Both the position numbers and the translations under genes were made by a program. Below the pieces are notes generated by a model, which did not search any database, had not been told where the DNA came from, and was given only the letters and a program-made list of their open reading frames with translations. From Raphanus sativus (Eukaryota; Streptophyta; Magnoliopsida; Brassicales; Brassicaceae), in the NCBI RefSeq assembly GCF_000801105.2, contig NC_079513.1:20428273-20492272 (forward strand): a DNA stretch of 64,000 nucleotides. Reading direction: 5' to 3'. Below, in pieces: positions 1-11,044 of the stretch. How positions within the stretch are numbered: position 1 is the stretch's first letter; every line of letters begins with the position of its first letter.

Positions 1-177
1 GAAGAAATCTCGCTTGATGATGATGATGCTCTGTTTCTTCACCGGAACCACCGCAAATTCCCGTCGCCGGCGGAGGAATTACAGTTTTGGATTTGTATTG
101 GCGGGGTCATCAATGGCGGATTTAGCTTTCTTGATCAACGGTTTTGCTTTGCTCGCGTCTATCTTGAACACCGTAGA
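1..177 (-). pseudogene. TCP3-like pseudogene fragment at the end of the previous tandem unit
   Basis: Reverse-strand remnant of a class II (CIN-type) TCP transcription factor. It is identical to 39752-39928 and differs at three sites from 60880-61056. Read on the minus strand it holds broken pieces of the TCP domain (QFYGVQDRL, LIKKAKSAIDD) and of the middle region (EETEHHHH). Base 177 is the tandem junction: left of it the sequence follows TCP3, right of it (178 on) it is unrelated AT-rich DNA. It shows that at least one more unit lies to the left of the window. Non-functional. Confidence 0.75.
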
Positions 178-203
178 TAGTTTATACCTAATTTAAATGC
201 ATT

Positions 204-338
204 GAAAGTCCAAATAATACAGTCCGTCAATACTATTAAATCATTATAGTACACAAACGCTTGAGTTCCACCAATTTATGCCAATAACAATATAAAATTT
301 AAAGCAAAAATTGGCGGACTGCATTATTTGGACTTTGA
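204..338. mobile_element. Short hairpin MITE-like element
   Basis: About 135 bp bounded by a near-perfect inverted repeat of some 27 bp: GAAAGTCCAAATAATACAG onward at 204-230 pairs with 311-337. No coding capacity and no clear TSD. A transcript across it would fold into a stable stem, so it could be a small-RNA source, but this is inference. Confidence 0.6.
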
Positions 339-1160
339 ACAAACGATTGAGTTCCACCCACTGATATTTATACAATAGTAACTATCGTTGGGTTGATATT
401 TTGCGGAACTGACTGTAAAATGATAAAGCAAAAATCTTATTATTATTAAGGCCAGTTTAATGTAAGAACATACTAATAACATGTGTATCAAATACACTAA
501 TTAATTAAATTAAAAAAATCTGAACGAAACACCAACACACAGAAAAAAATCATATGATCTCTTCTTGTAAGAGTTCAGAAGGTTTTTCTTTACCGAACTT
601 TCTTCTGCCTCAGTTAAAAGAGGAACCTTGTAAAATATATTAAAAGTAAATTTCAAAATTTTACAAAATGGCTAACTAAAATATACACGTGATAAGCATA
701 CCTCAGTTATGCATACCTCGTCTATGATTTAGAAATTTTAGACACACCATTTACAACACCAACTGTCACACTCACCAACATATAAATTCACGAGTTCTTC
801 ATCTGTTAATCATGTTAGTACCTGCACAAATATTCACCAAAAATTATTAAAATCTAATTAAAAATATATCTTTAGTTATGATCCAAACAAACCCAAAATA
901 TAAACTCACAAAGAAAAAAGCAGTTGAGTTTCACAAAAATAATTAAAAATCATATCTTTCCATGTATTTTTCCTTACTCATACGGTTCAAGACATGGATA
1001 CAAATGTCCTTTAAGCTTAAACCTCTTACTGAAAATAAAAATTCACCATGAATATTAGATCTATATAGAGAGACTAATCAATCGAGAGAAGATTAAAAGT
1101 GAGAGATAAATGTATATATAAGCTAGGGAGTACTGTTAAAGAGATGATCACATGGTGAGA
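339..1160. other. AT-rich intergenic DNA, nothing recognised
   Basis: No open frame, RNA gene or repeat that I can support. The same DNA is at 40090-40911. Confidence 0.6.
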
Positions 1161-1237
1161 CTACGGTGCTCGGGAAATAATACAGGAAGGTTTATCGATC
1201 TGTCTTATGCTACCCATCATCCCAGGATCTATTAGAC
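1161..1237 (-). pseudogene. Possible isolated 3' terminal exon of an unrecognised gene
   Basis: On the minus strand a pyrimidine-rich stretch ending TTTTGCAG at about 1238-1246 precedes a short open stretch that reads GLIDPGMMGSIRQIDK, continues with PSCIISRAP and ends in TAG at 1161-1163. It resembles a last exon, but I see no upstream exons within several hundred bases. It is probably a relic. The copy at 40912-40988 is alike. Confidence 0.25.
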
Positions 1238-1570
1238 CTGCAAAAGAATAAACATGAAATTTAAATTAGAACACTAATTCGTTAAGAAGATAAAACACTG
1301 AAACCATATGAAAACGAAAAGTGTATGTGTATTTTACAAAAAAAGAAGAAGTGTATGTGTCAACTAATGAATCGAGAATACCATTATATAATGAATTGAG
1401 AATGTATGTTTAGGGTTTTAATGCCGAGATATTGTTTAGCTTGCAGCATAATTTTCGGTGCTAATTGCATTTGGAAACTAAATTAAATACCACAATATTA
1501 TTAGAATATATGCTGCAACAGGTTTAAATTTATTGTATCAATTCAAAAGCACATTATATGATGTGGTCTT

Positions 1571-2970
1571 TATTATCGGATCTTACTAATAAGTTAGGAT
1601 TACTATTTGGAAAATTTTATTTAAATCACAAAATCTTATTTCTATATACTATCATTCACATTTATTGTTAAGAATATTCATGGATTTGTTTTGATCTCAC
1701 CCCTAAATATGTGCGATTAAACAAAATATATAGTTGAAACTTGGAGAGAAAGTTGGGGATAATCTCTTTATTACCGGATCTTACTAATAAATTAGGATTA
1801 ATATTTGGAAAATCTTATTTAAATCATATCTTATGTTTATCCCGTTTCCATTTCAATACTAACTAATATCTCGATTTTAATTTTGAATTTCTGTTTCTAT
1901 AAAATATTCCATCGAAATCAAGATGGGTTATTAAAGATATAACAAAAACCAATTCGGAGTGTAAATAGAAATGCAGTATTTTTCTTGGCCTGAGATTTTA
2001 GTGGTTGCTAAATATAAGAAACTAAATATCCGATATAATAGAAATTTCCACTTTTTAATATAGATTTACTACATATTTTGATATTTAAAGCTAAATATCT
2101 GATTTTCTTAGATATTGTATTTAATCTACTAAATATTAAATAACTGATTTTTTAAATACAATAACACATTAAATAAAAGCAGTAGCCAAAATATAAATCA
2201 GTGACACATTATGGTAAATACTCTTTTTACTCATATCTATCAATAGAATTTGGAAAATATAGATTTATGTTTCTGTTTTAGCAATTCAAGAGAATATAAT
2301 CAATACCAACTAATATGTCAGATATTAATATGTCGATTTTGAATTTCTGTTTCTATAAAATATTCCATTGAGGTTAGATGGGTTAGTAAAGAGATTGGAA
2401 GCTCATTCGATGTGAAAATAGATTGTGTTTATTAAGCTTGCAATTTAAACTAAACAGAAATATCTTGGGCCTGCGATTTTAGTTTTTAAAAAATAAAATG
2501 CCATGTTTTGTAATTATCTTAAGAATGTTTTGTAATTTCTTTAAAAGTGCGGGATTTTTTTGTGGACCTCTTAATATTATAAATAAGAATATCTCCATCT
2601 ATATTTTTGAAAACAAATAATTATTTTATGTATTAACCCGTTTGTTAGATCACAATAGAAATAATAAATCCATTTGTAAGACCCGTTTGTAATTGATGCC
2701 TATTTTACATATTTAATGGAAAAACCTGTATTGTAAAAATTTATACTCATTAATTGTATATCGATTTTGGAGAGTCAACTTTATTTTAAAATTTAAATAT
2801 TGATTTTGAATTTCTGTTTCTATAAAACATTCCATCAAAATCTAAATGGGTTAGTAAAGATATTTGGAAGCTCATTCTGTGTGAAAATAGATTTAATTTA
2901 TTGGGCTTGCAATTCAAATTAAACAGTAATATCTTGGGCCTGCGATTTTTGTTGTTAGTAAATGAGAAGC
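1571..2970. repeat. Degenerate direct repeats, period about 450 bp
   Basis: Three diverged copies of a block begin with TTTTGAATTTCTGTTTCTAT (about 1880, 2336 and 2798). Each is followed by a GGGTTA(G/T)TAAAGA segment and then by a cttggcCTG(A/C)GATTTT-type segment (about 1990, 2465 and 2935). A second pair, each containing CGGATCTTACTAATAA, lies at about 1571 and 1765. They are non-coding and AT-rich, and could be an old satellite or a decayed transposon. Confidence 0.5.
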
Positions 2971-3104
2971 AATGTTTTGTAAATAGCTTAAAATTGTTAA
3001 TGAAAAACCCAGTTTTGTAAATAATTTTGAGAACGTTTGGTAATTCTGCTGAAATTTTAGGGGCAGGTTCACAAATAGTCAGCTGCTTTAATAGTATAGA
3101 TGAA

Positions 3105-4076
3105 ATGATTCTTTGGAGTCAAGAAATCATGTTTTCTTTGCGTGCAAATTTTTTTTTTAATTCTCAGAAGTGGTATGGAAAGGTTTAACACACAGAGGCG
3201 GATCTATAAAGCCCAGGATGGGTGCAGATGTCCCCAAAATGAGTTACAACATTACAACTAAATTTATGTTCATTGGAGTTATCAAATTTTGCAGCATTAT
3301 TGGCTAAAGCCTCCTTACTGGCCCCACTCAAACTGAGGTTCGAACCCCACCTATATCATTTTACACTGTTTTGAATTTTTTTTCTTTCTTTTACGTTTTT
3401 GATTAACTTATTCCCTGCATTATATTTTTTTACCTCATTAGTTCCTTCCAATATTTTTTGGTCAGTTATTCTTGTTAGTCAATTCATTTCCGTTTTAACA
3501 AATGATGATTCAGTTTTTTTTGTAAGTGGATTATTCTTTTTCTTCTTTCAGTTATGTATAAAAGTTATTTTAGCTGTATTATTTAGTTTATTTTCTTCTA
3601 TATGTTAAAGATATAAAACTAATTCATGTAAAATATCATATAAAACCTAGTAAATTATTTTTTTTTTTACCCTCACTCACAATATTTTCTAGATCCACCA
3701 CTGATTACACAGTTCAGTGGGAACAACTTCTGCAACTTCTTTTAGATCAAAACAGAGACAAAACTGCAATATTTCTGGTGAGATATGTGTTTCAAGCTAC
3801 TTTGTATGCTTTATATGCTTTATGGAGGAAGCTAAACCAGAGTAAACATGGTGAAAAACCGAGGACAGCAGGACAACTGACTCAAAGAGTGGACAAAAAC
3901 GTGCGTAATAGGCTCTCTTCCATAGGTAACCAGGTGTATACTGGAGGCTTAGCCATCTGGTTTGCAACACGTACGATATCTACAATTGATCTTTTGAAAA
4001 ATTCAACCCCAATGTAACACAAAGTGCAAAAAAGTTTTTTTTGTTTGAATTAACTTAAATTTATTTCAAAAAAAAA
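3105..4076 (+). mobile_element. Old LINE 3' fragment (ORF2 C-terminus), split by a MITE
   Basis: The left part (about 3117-3190) reads ESRNHVFFACKF and then a WYGKV-like stretch, matching the zf-RVT end of plant LINE ORF2. After the MITE at 3193-3703 it resumes (3704-4017) with RYVFQATLYALYALWRKLNQ, KNVRNRLSSIGNQ and LAIWFATR, a typical plant L1-clade ORF2 C-terminus. A short 3' UTR ends in an A run at 4068-4076. It is truncated and disrupted, hence dead. Confidence 0.75.
3193..3703. mobile_element. MITE-like element (hAT-type features) inside the old LINE
   Basis: 511 bp with imperfect inverted ends: CAGAGGCGGATCTA at the left and TAGATCCACCACTG at the right. The flanks TTAACACA (3185-3192) and ATTACACA (3704-3711) match at 6 of 8 bases, which suits a decayed 8-bp TSD. 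The LINE reading resumes on both sides, so the MITE inserted into the LINE. It contains a GGTTCGAACCCC motif at about 3340 resembling a tRNA B box. No protein coding. Confidence 0.55.
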
Positions 4077-4576
4077 TTGTGGAATGAGTTGATTATATAC
4101 TGTGAGTAATCCATCTGAATATATTTTACACATTGGTGTATTATAAATTTTATGTAGATATTATGTTTAACTGTATCTTTAGTAAGAAAATTGACTATTG
4201 TTAACTGAAGAGGAGTTACAAAGAAAGTAAATTACAGTAGTCTAACTGTTGAAATATTCACCATGATATTTGAAAATAGATTAATTGTCAGTTATGAATA
4301 TCTAATATACGTCTTAATAAGAACTCCACATAGGTGTGTGCATCACCATATAAACAATTATATTTCTATACTCAGGGAAGAAGTGGAATGTCAGCAAGTG
4401 AGTCACCCGCCATGATGATCCATAGCTTGGTGTGTTGGAGGTAAGAACCATAGTATTCAGTAATGTATGGGAAATGGCATTGTTACAATACAGAAATTTC
4501 GTGGGGTTAATAAGACAACGTGAACACCACAATCTTGCATAGCTAATAATTGACAACCTTGCATTGCTAATAATTA
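4077..4576. other. Intergenic DNA, nothing recognised
   Basis: AT-rich, with short open frames on the minus strand that resemble no family I know. The same DNA is at 48970-49469. Confidence 0.5.
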
Positions 4577-4960
4577 CCAAAACATTTACCTTCTTTTTTT
4601 GTCACGAAAACCAAAACATTTACCTTTTTTTTTTGAAACACAACTTCCATTAAAACATAAAACTTCGGATTACACTTTGAAGAAGAGACAATCCTAAAAC
4701 TAGAAGCACAACAATAAAAAGAGAACAATACAACATAACTGATAGATTTAGAGAAACCTCTAGGATAAATAGACAGCGAATTCAGAGAACAACCCGAATG
4801 CGTCATAGTAAAAGAAGCCTTCACAGCATGGTTGGACAGCAGGAAAATAGTCACCTTATATTGTGACGTTGACATCGACATCCAATTCGCACCTCGGGAC
4901 CTCGTCGAAACGAATCCCGCTGCATCTTCAGGTCCCGAACGGACCGCTCCACAAGATAGC
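4577..4960 (-). mobile_element. Probable LINE or retroposon 3' end with poly(A) on the minus strand
   Basis: On the minus strand the sequence ends in ATGTTTTAATGGAAGTTGTG followed by a poly(A) run (poly(T) at about 4624-4634 on the plus strand), as in many Brassicaceae non-LTR 3' UTRs. Beyond it lies CCAAAACATTTACC, present twice (about 4577 and 4611) around some 20 bp ending in an A-rich stretch, which may be a second, extremely truncated insertion. The 5' limit is uncertain. The copy is at 49470-49853. Confidence 0.4.
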
Positions 4961-5567
4961 AAGACGGTTATAGATATGGATGGACACTTCCATTTATATA
5001 TTTGTGAAGATAAGTACGGTTGTTATGATAAGTACATATCTTATAGTTAGATAAGGTCAAATCTCATGTCGAGATTGTGTGACGACGTTGTATATAAACA
5101 CAGCCATTGGCTTTCTAATAAGATAAGCAATTTAGAGTACACAAATCTACAGAAAGCACATCCTATCAGAAGAACCACTCTGTTCTTGCCAGGGGAAAGA
5201 GCCAACCTTGAGAGCAGAAGACCTAAGATAACATAGAACCTCATAAATACATTGAGGTACGAGCATTTTCAAGGGCATGGTGGTCAAAGGCCATGTACGT
5301 GCCCATGTGGAGAAAGAATCAGTTTTGAGGATAGTGGAACATGTGAACAGGTGCATGGATGTGAGAATCACGTCTTCGGTTTTGAGTTCTTGTAAAGAGT
5401 TTCTTGAAGAAAAAAACACAAGTGTTGTAAGTTTATTGAGATATTAATTATTTTTTTTAATTGGAACTCTATTCTCACAGAGCATATACTAAGACATATT
5501 TTATTTTGATGGTTGAAAGATTTTAAAGAAAAGGCAGACTCTGCTAGACTCGACTCAAATCCCAAAC
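4961..5567. other. Intergenic DNA with no recognised gene
   Basis: Contains short open frames on both strands with no family resemblance that I can support. Some stretches near 5150-5420 have gene-like composition and may be decayed exons, but stops break every frame. The copy is at 49854-50460. Confidence 0.4.
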
Positions 5568-6500
5568 TTAATATTCCATATTTTGAGGTGGACAAAAGTA
5601 AGGGGCCTTGATTCTTTGAGCATAACTTATTATGGAAGAATCAGTAAGCTTGAAAAATGCCACCTCCCTGACATCCAAGATATAGACTTTGTTAGGACTC
5701 ACCCCAGGAAAAGAGCTTGCACGGACACAGAATGCTTCAGACTTTGAGATGAAAATGGTGAGATCTCCAATGTCTTGAGTGTACACTGCATTTCCATCGT
5801 CGTCTACCTTGAACACCATTACACCTTTTGTTTTCAATTTGGTAACTTTTACTTTCAAACTGGTACCGTCAACGGTCTGTCTGAATAACTTGACCAAAAA
5901 AGTTTCACCAGTGGATCGAGATTCCACCAAGTGTTCGCTCGTGAAACAGGAATACATAGTCTCACGTTCAGCTTTGCTCAGCTCGGGAAGGTTGTGATAT
6001 CGCAACTCCTGAAACTTGGGTGTGTGCTCTGTCTTCGCAGAGATCCCATGATCCAATGAGCTGGCCTCCGGCTCCAGGTATGCGAAACATGTTATGTTTC
6101 TTGGAAAACATGACACTGGCGAAGAAGAAGCTAGGGTTGTCGATTTTGATGTTGAACCACTCGGGGTTGGTTTGAGAAGCGGGTCTGCAAAAGCTGAGTT
6201 GGGGTCCCAAGAACTTGACAGCCACGACACAATCGTCTTCCTCTGGAGATGGTGAGGAAAAGGACACGTTGGTGATGATTTGGGTTTGGCAATGAGGCAA
6301 AGTTACAAGAGGAGGCAGCAAGATGCGTTTTGGATTTGCATTAGATGCAACGGGGTTTAGATCATCATGGAGACGCAGAGTGCCTACGTCATGCATCAAA
6401 GAGGCTACCCAGCCATGAGAGGACCCGATCGTAGTTACCGCTGCATCGTTATACACCAACTCGACAGGCGCCTTTTCTATCAACTCAGTACACAGACCTC
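5568..6500 (-). pseudogene. DUF295 (KIB1-4 beta-propeller family) protein, frameshifted and 5'-truncated
   Basis: Two overlapping minus-strand frames together give a DUF295 protein of the Brassicaceae organelle-targeted type. The upstream frame (from about 6500) carries the GSSHGWVASLMHDVGTLRLH segment and the middle of the protein. The downstream frame (to the TAA at 5568) carries PKFQELRYHNLPELSKAER, DDDGNAVYTQDIGDL and the C-terminal FPGVSPNKVYILD motif typical of the family. They are offset by one base near 6020 (a one- or two-base indel at GCACACACCC). No ATG or mitochondrial presequence is found, because an in-frame stop lies just upstream. The same lesion is in unit 2 (50461-51393), so it predates the duplication. 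Relatives are predicted mitochondrial or plastid proteins of unknown biochemical role. Confidence 0.75.
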
Positions 6501-6968
6501 TCTCCAGCGTGAGTGGCGTTCATCTTTTCACTGCCGCAACCGTCTAGGCTATGGACCATCAGCCATCTCAGCTCCCAAAGTCGTCGATCTTAGCTCCAAT
6601 TGCAGAGGATCTCAAGCCGTGATTTATCCTTCATCAGGTGACAAGCCTAGAAACATTAGTAGACAGGTTTAAGATTAGTAGACCAGTTTCTTATCAATGT
6701 TATGATCTGTTTTTTTTTTTTTAAATTATCTATTTGTTTTGGATGATGTGACTCTGGTAATCGAGTTCTGTTTGTGCAAGCTTCTTTTATTGATATGTCA
6801 AATTTTCAATAGAAATGTGTTTGGCATATTTTTCAATTTTTATTGATATGTAATCTTCTTGGATATTGTTTTTCCAATTTTTCAAGTTTTCAATAGAAAT
6901 GTGTGTTGACTCTGGTAATAGGCCGTACCTTTCTGCCTATGTAATCTTCTTGGATATTGTTTTTCCAG
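6501..6968. other. Region upstream of the DUF295 pseudogene
   Basis: A GC-richer stretch (6500-6640) contains a plus-strand ATG followed by DHQPSQLPKSSILAPIAEDL and then a stop. It may be the first exon of a small plus-strand gene with the exon at 6969-7160. The rest is AT-rich, with an internal duplication of CAATAGAAATGTGT (about 6810 and 6890). The copy is at 51394-51861. Confidence 0.3.
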
Positions 6969-7160
6969 GAGATTGCAGCAGCGACAAGAGAAGAAGAGTT
7001 TTCCTTGGGTTCTGAAATGAGAAGAGATGATTCGCTAGGCTTTGCAAAGTCATTGGACCCAATAGCTTGGAGTTCCATACAGATGAGAGGAAGTGAAACC
7101 TACTGCATCTGGTTTCCACCTGAAACCAATTCAAGAATTTTGAGATTGCTGTTGCATTAG
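6969..7160 (+). pseudogene. Possible terminal exon of an unrecognised plus-strand gene
   Basis: Follows TTGTTTTTCCAG, a good 3' splice site. It is open for 63 residues from EIAAATREEEFSLGSEMRRD through SLDPIAWSSIQMRG to ILRLLLH and a TAG at 7158-7160. I do not recognise the family. A CxxC-like stretch (CFFCKSNKKASC) in another frame at about 7355-7390 suggests more decayed coding sequence downstream. The copy is at 51861-52052. Confidence 0.3.
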
Positions 7161-8377
7161 CTTCCTAATTATAACAACAGAATGAGAGTTATCGTCTATC
7201 GTTTGTGTTTACAAAGAACGGTGCATAACTCGCCACACTGCAACAAAGGAAGCGTGAAAAATGTTTTGCTAATTTGGTGATTTAAGTTTTGGTCAAAAAG
7301 CTTGGATAGACCAAAAAAAGGCCGGAGAAACATGTTCTTTTCAAGACCAATGAGAAATGCTTCTTCTGCAAGAGCAACAAGAAGGCTTCCTGTGCCAGCA
7401 GCCTCTTCTCCAAACACACCATATTCTCTGACAAAAACATGTACACAAAGTTACACGAGTAAGCAAAAGAGTGAAAACGCATAAAAGCTTCATTCGGTCT
7501 CATCTCGGAGTTATGTTTTTTTTAACATTCTTTCTCTTTAGTTTTTACTCGGCCTGATAAACAATTTGAGTTACACATAATTGCAATTTGGTCCTATCTC
7601 TTTTGTTTCTTCTTCAATTCAGTCTCACTAACCAAAGGAAAACTCCATCCGTGTATACGTTAAAACACATATGAACTAAAAACATCATCATAAAGGAACT
7701 AAAAAAATACTAAAATTCATTAAAAAAATTATACATCACTTGAAATTAACTTATACCAACGAGCTTATCAAAATTCCAAATGATTTTATATTTTTTGAGT
7801 GTCTTAAAAATAAAAGAACATATCAAACGTCAAGTCAAATGAATATTATATCCCCTTATCACTTAAAATTTTCTAAAAGACAAAAATTATTAGTATACAT
7901 CTATTCTATTAATTCTTCAACATGTCCAATTGATTAAAGGTTGTGTCCAACATAAAATATAATGCATCTAAATAATTATCTAGATATATTATGTAATTAC
8001 CTTTATTAAAAAAATTGTAACTTCCACGTTGGTTTCCTAAATCTGTAACTTCCACCTATATGTTACGTAATATGCGGTTATTTTTTTTCTTTTGGGATCC
8101 ATCAGAATAAATTCAGTTCCAGTAATTATTATTATTCATAAAATAATTTTGTAATGCTTCAAAGATGTATGCATGTTTTATAAAGTCACCCTTTAATTCC
8201 AAAATATTAGTGGTTCACTACTTATTACAAAACTGTGGACAACCTTACGTAGTTCAATAAATAAAAATTATATCATTTGGAAACAATAATATTGATACTT
8301 TACATTAATAAATATTATGTCCACTATAAAAATTAATGGAAATGAACTGTGGTTTAGTTAACATAATATAATACAAT
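7161..8377. other. AT-rich intergenic DNA
   Basis: No gene recognised. Unit 2 carries about 30 extra bases near 52410-52440 relative to about 7516 here. Confidence 0.5.
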
Positions 8378-9990
8378 TTAGATTCTGATCAACATTTCAA
8401 AGAGTGAGTATATTTTTTGTTTTACATTTTCTAGAAATTCAATTTTTATATTTGTATCTTTTTAATCATATTTGTGTAGAATATTTTTCTTAACTGATTA
8501 GTAAAAAGTTTTAATAATTTTATAAAATAGCTGGACTATTAATAGGTCATTTTTCTAATTTAATAATATAGTTTATAAATATATCAGTATTAAAAAGTAA
8601 TTTTTAAAAATTTAGAAATTTTTAAAATTTAAATTATTTATATTTCATTTCATATAAAATATAATTTAAACATTTTCTACAACAAATTAGAGTTACGCTA
8701 TATAATTCAAATACAACTAGATTCTGATCCGCTCTTAAAAGGGCGGGTATATTTTTTGTTTTATATTTTTAAAAAAAAAATATTTGTGTGTTTTAATCGT
8801 ATCTGTGTTTTTTTTGTATAATATTTCTTCTAAATAGTTAATAGTTTTTAATCTATTTTATTAAATAGTTGGACCACACCTATATCAATAGGTCATGTTC
8901 ATGTTTTAAGATCCGCGGGTATAAGTTCTGTTATGTTTGGTATAGGTCAATAGGTCATGTTCATATGTTCACCTATACCAATAGGAGATAAAAATACTTA
9001 TGTTGGACATGACTTTTATCAATTAATAATTATCTAAATATCTAACTAAAACATTGAAATTAAATTTTAAATTTATAAAAAATAACAATTTAAATAAAAT
9101 TGAATTATATCAATCACCTATAGGTTCAACATGCACCCGCTGGTTTTAACGGTTTTTGTGGGTTTTATCAAAAATTTAGTTGATGAATATCTCTTGAAAT
9201 CCAAACCGGATTACATATTGAATCACTAGATCTATAGATTTGAAAACATATCCTAATTTTCCTGTTTCAAAATAGACAAAATCTTTACGAATTTACATAA
9301 TTTTTGTAAAATTATAAATGAAATTTTACATCATAAAATATATGGTGCTTTCAAGTGTGGGTCGAAAAATTGTTTATGTTATTAATATTTGGAAACACAA
9401 ATATTTTAAGTTGTTGATATTGTAATATTTATTATTAATAAATTAAGAAGTTTAATTATATGATGAGATTTTGGTTTAAGTCTATTCAGAATTCAAATTT
9501 TTGTTTCAATTCATATTTTTTGGGTTTTAGTTTGGGTTTGACTATCCGTTTAAATCATATAAAATTCTATAAACTAAAATATATAAATTTCAAATTAAAA
9601 ATAAAAAAGAACAAATCACATATAAATTTTGTAATACATGAACAAGTATCTAAATTTAACATAAAATTACTTATGTTTAAATCTTTGGTTAAAAACCCAA
9701 TAAATGTGACATATTGGATCCATCTATATATTTCATTTATTTAAAAGACTATTATATCAAATTAAATTAGTAACAAACACAAATATGATTATAAAATAAA
9801 TCAAATACAAACAAATAATTTTTCAAAAAAAAGATTAAAACAAAAAATATACCCGCCCTTTGAAGGGCGGGTCAAAATCTAGTATCTATTAAAAATGTAA
9901 ACCAAAACACAAATCATAAAATCATACAAAAATAAAAAATCTAAAAAACAAATAAAGTATATCCCGTCCGTAGGGCGGGTCTCTTCTAGT
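8378..9990. mobile_element. Nested non-autonomous elements with Helitron-like CTAGT/GC-hairpin termini
   Basis: The inner pair is ACTAGATTCTGATCCGCTC onward at 8716-8790 and its inverted counterpart ending ...GGGCGGGTCAAAATCTAGT at 9883, an imperfect inverted repeat of about 70 bp around 1168 bp. A second, more decayed left arm lies at 8378-8545 and a second right end, CCCGTCCGTAGGGCGGG then TCTCTTCTAGT, at 9990. A GC-rich hairpin a few bases before CTAGT is the usual look of Brassicaceae Helitron 3' ends; the inverted arrangement is unusual for simple Helitrons. No RepHel coding. The copy is at 53300-54904. Confidence 0.5.
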
Positions 9991-10264
9991 AAATATATAA
10001 AGATTGGAAATATTCAAATGATGAAGAACAAAATACGGTTACCTGAGGAATAAAATGCGGTTAAACATTAATGTAGAGATAATTACATTACCTGAGGGAT
10101 ATCAGATGCTATGAAATTTCAAATGTCATTAATAGAATGTTGGACTTCAGAGATCTCAATATTCATTGAAGGACCATCAACCATGTCGTCCAGATTAACC
10201 AAACAGCCACATTATAGCTGAAACTAATATAGACAAATAAAAAACTGAGTTAGTCCTTTATCAA

Positions 10265-10525
10265 CTAATTAGGCTTAATTGTAACAAAATAAACAAATAA
10301 TAATTTTAAATAGTGTCTTTTTCGAAAGCCGATAACAGAATCTAAATCATAATTCAAATAGAATTTAGTCCCAAAAGATGGCGACAAACAAATTACACCT
10401 TCATATGTTTTGACCAAAACACTTGTCATGATAAGAACAATATTATTATTTTCCACAGCACGATATTTATTTTCAAATAGTTCTTGCTTGTTCAGCCTAT
10501 AGTGTTGCTTGTATTTCAGTTTCAT
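10265..10525 (-). pseudogene. Fragment of an RPA1-like (replication protein A OB-fold) gene
   Basis: A minus-strand open stretch of 86 codons contains VLIMTSVLVKTYEGVICLSP and then SFGTKFYLNYDL. This resembles the OB-fold segment of the expanded RPA70-like proteins of Brassicaceae, whose usual form is a V..MTS..V.TF.GE..LST.F.TKLY.N pattern. The length is a small part of an RPA1-like protein, and no flanking exons are evident. RPA-like fragments are often carried or scattered by Helitrons, and Helitron-like ends lie just to the left. The copy is at 55179-55439. Confidence 0.45.
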
Positions 10526-11044
10526 TGTTTAAGATAGATTATTTGTATAAGAGAAGTTTAAAAATGTGATCGAAGTTGATTAATAGAATTGGATCAGAAA
10601 TATACCTTCATAACAGTAAAGTTAATTAAACCGAAATGTCCACCCCTACTTTCTGGTCAACATGCCAATTTTTATTCTGATCAAGGCTACGCCAATTTTA
10701 TTTATATAAAATAGATCTTCATATCTTCAATCAATTCAAAATGCTAGTCTAACTAGAAGCTATTTGGCGCCTTTCCTCAATGTATATATCCTTTTGTCAT
10801 TAAATATTGTATTAGTATCATGTTCCGATTTTTAAATTTTATATTTAAAAAATAATTCCATCATATAATATAAACTTACCACATAATTTTCTACTTTAAA
10901 ATATTCAAAATTTTGGGCTTAGATTGGCATTTTTCTTATAATGTTACTATAAACACGTTCTTAACGAATCGAGAATAAAGAATAATATGTTGCGAACACT
11001 GCGTCAAATTTTTCACTTTGATCCTTTGTGCTTCAAACTTTAAA
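10526..11044. other. AT-rich intergenic DNA up to the LTR-element insertion site
   Basis: No gene seen. It matches 55440-55958 of unit 2. Confidence 0.6.

Noticed and set aside
3330..3355. tRNA gene suggested by GGTTCGAACCCC
   Set aside because: Only a B-box-like word inside a MITE; no A box at the right distance and no cloverleaf.
5779..6672. Plus-strand frames opposite the DUF295 pseudogene
   Set aside because: Antisense shadows; the DUF295 motifs are on the minus strand.
9460..9744. 94-codon plus-strand frame
   Set aside because: Low-complexity AT-rich translation (N, K, F, I), inside the Helitron-like region and not open in the unit 2 copy because of indels.
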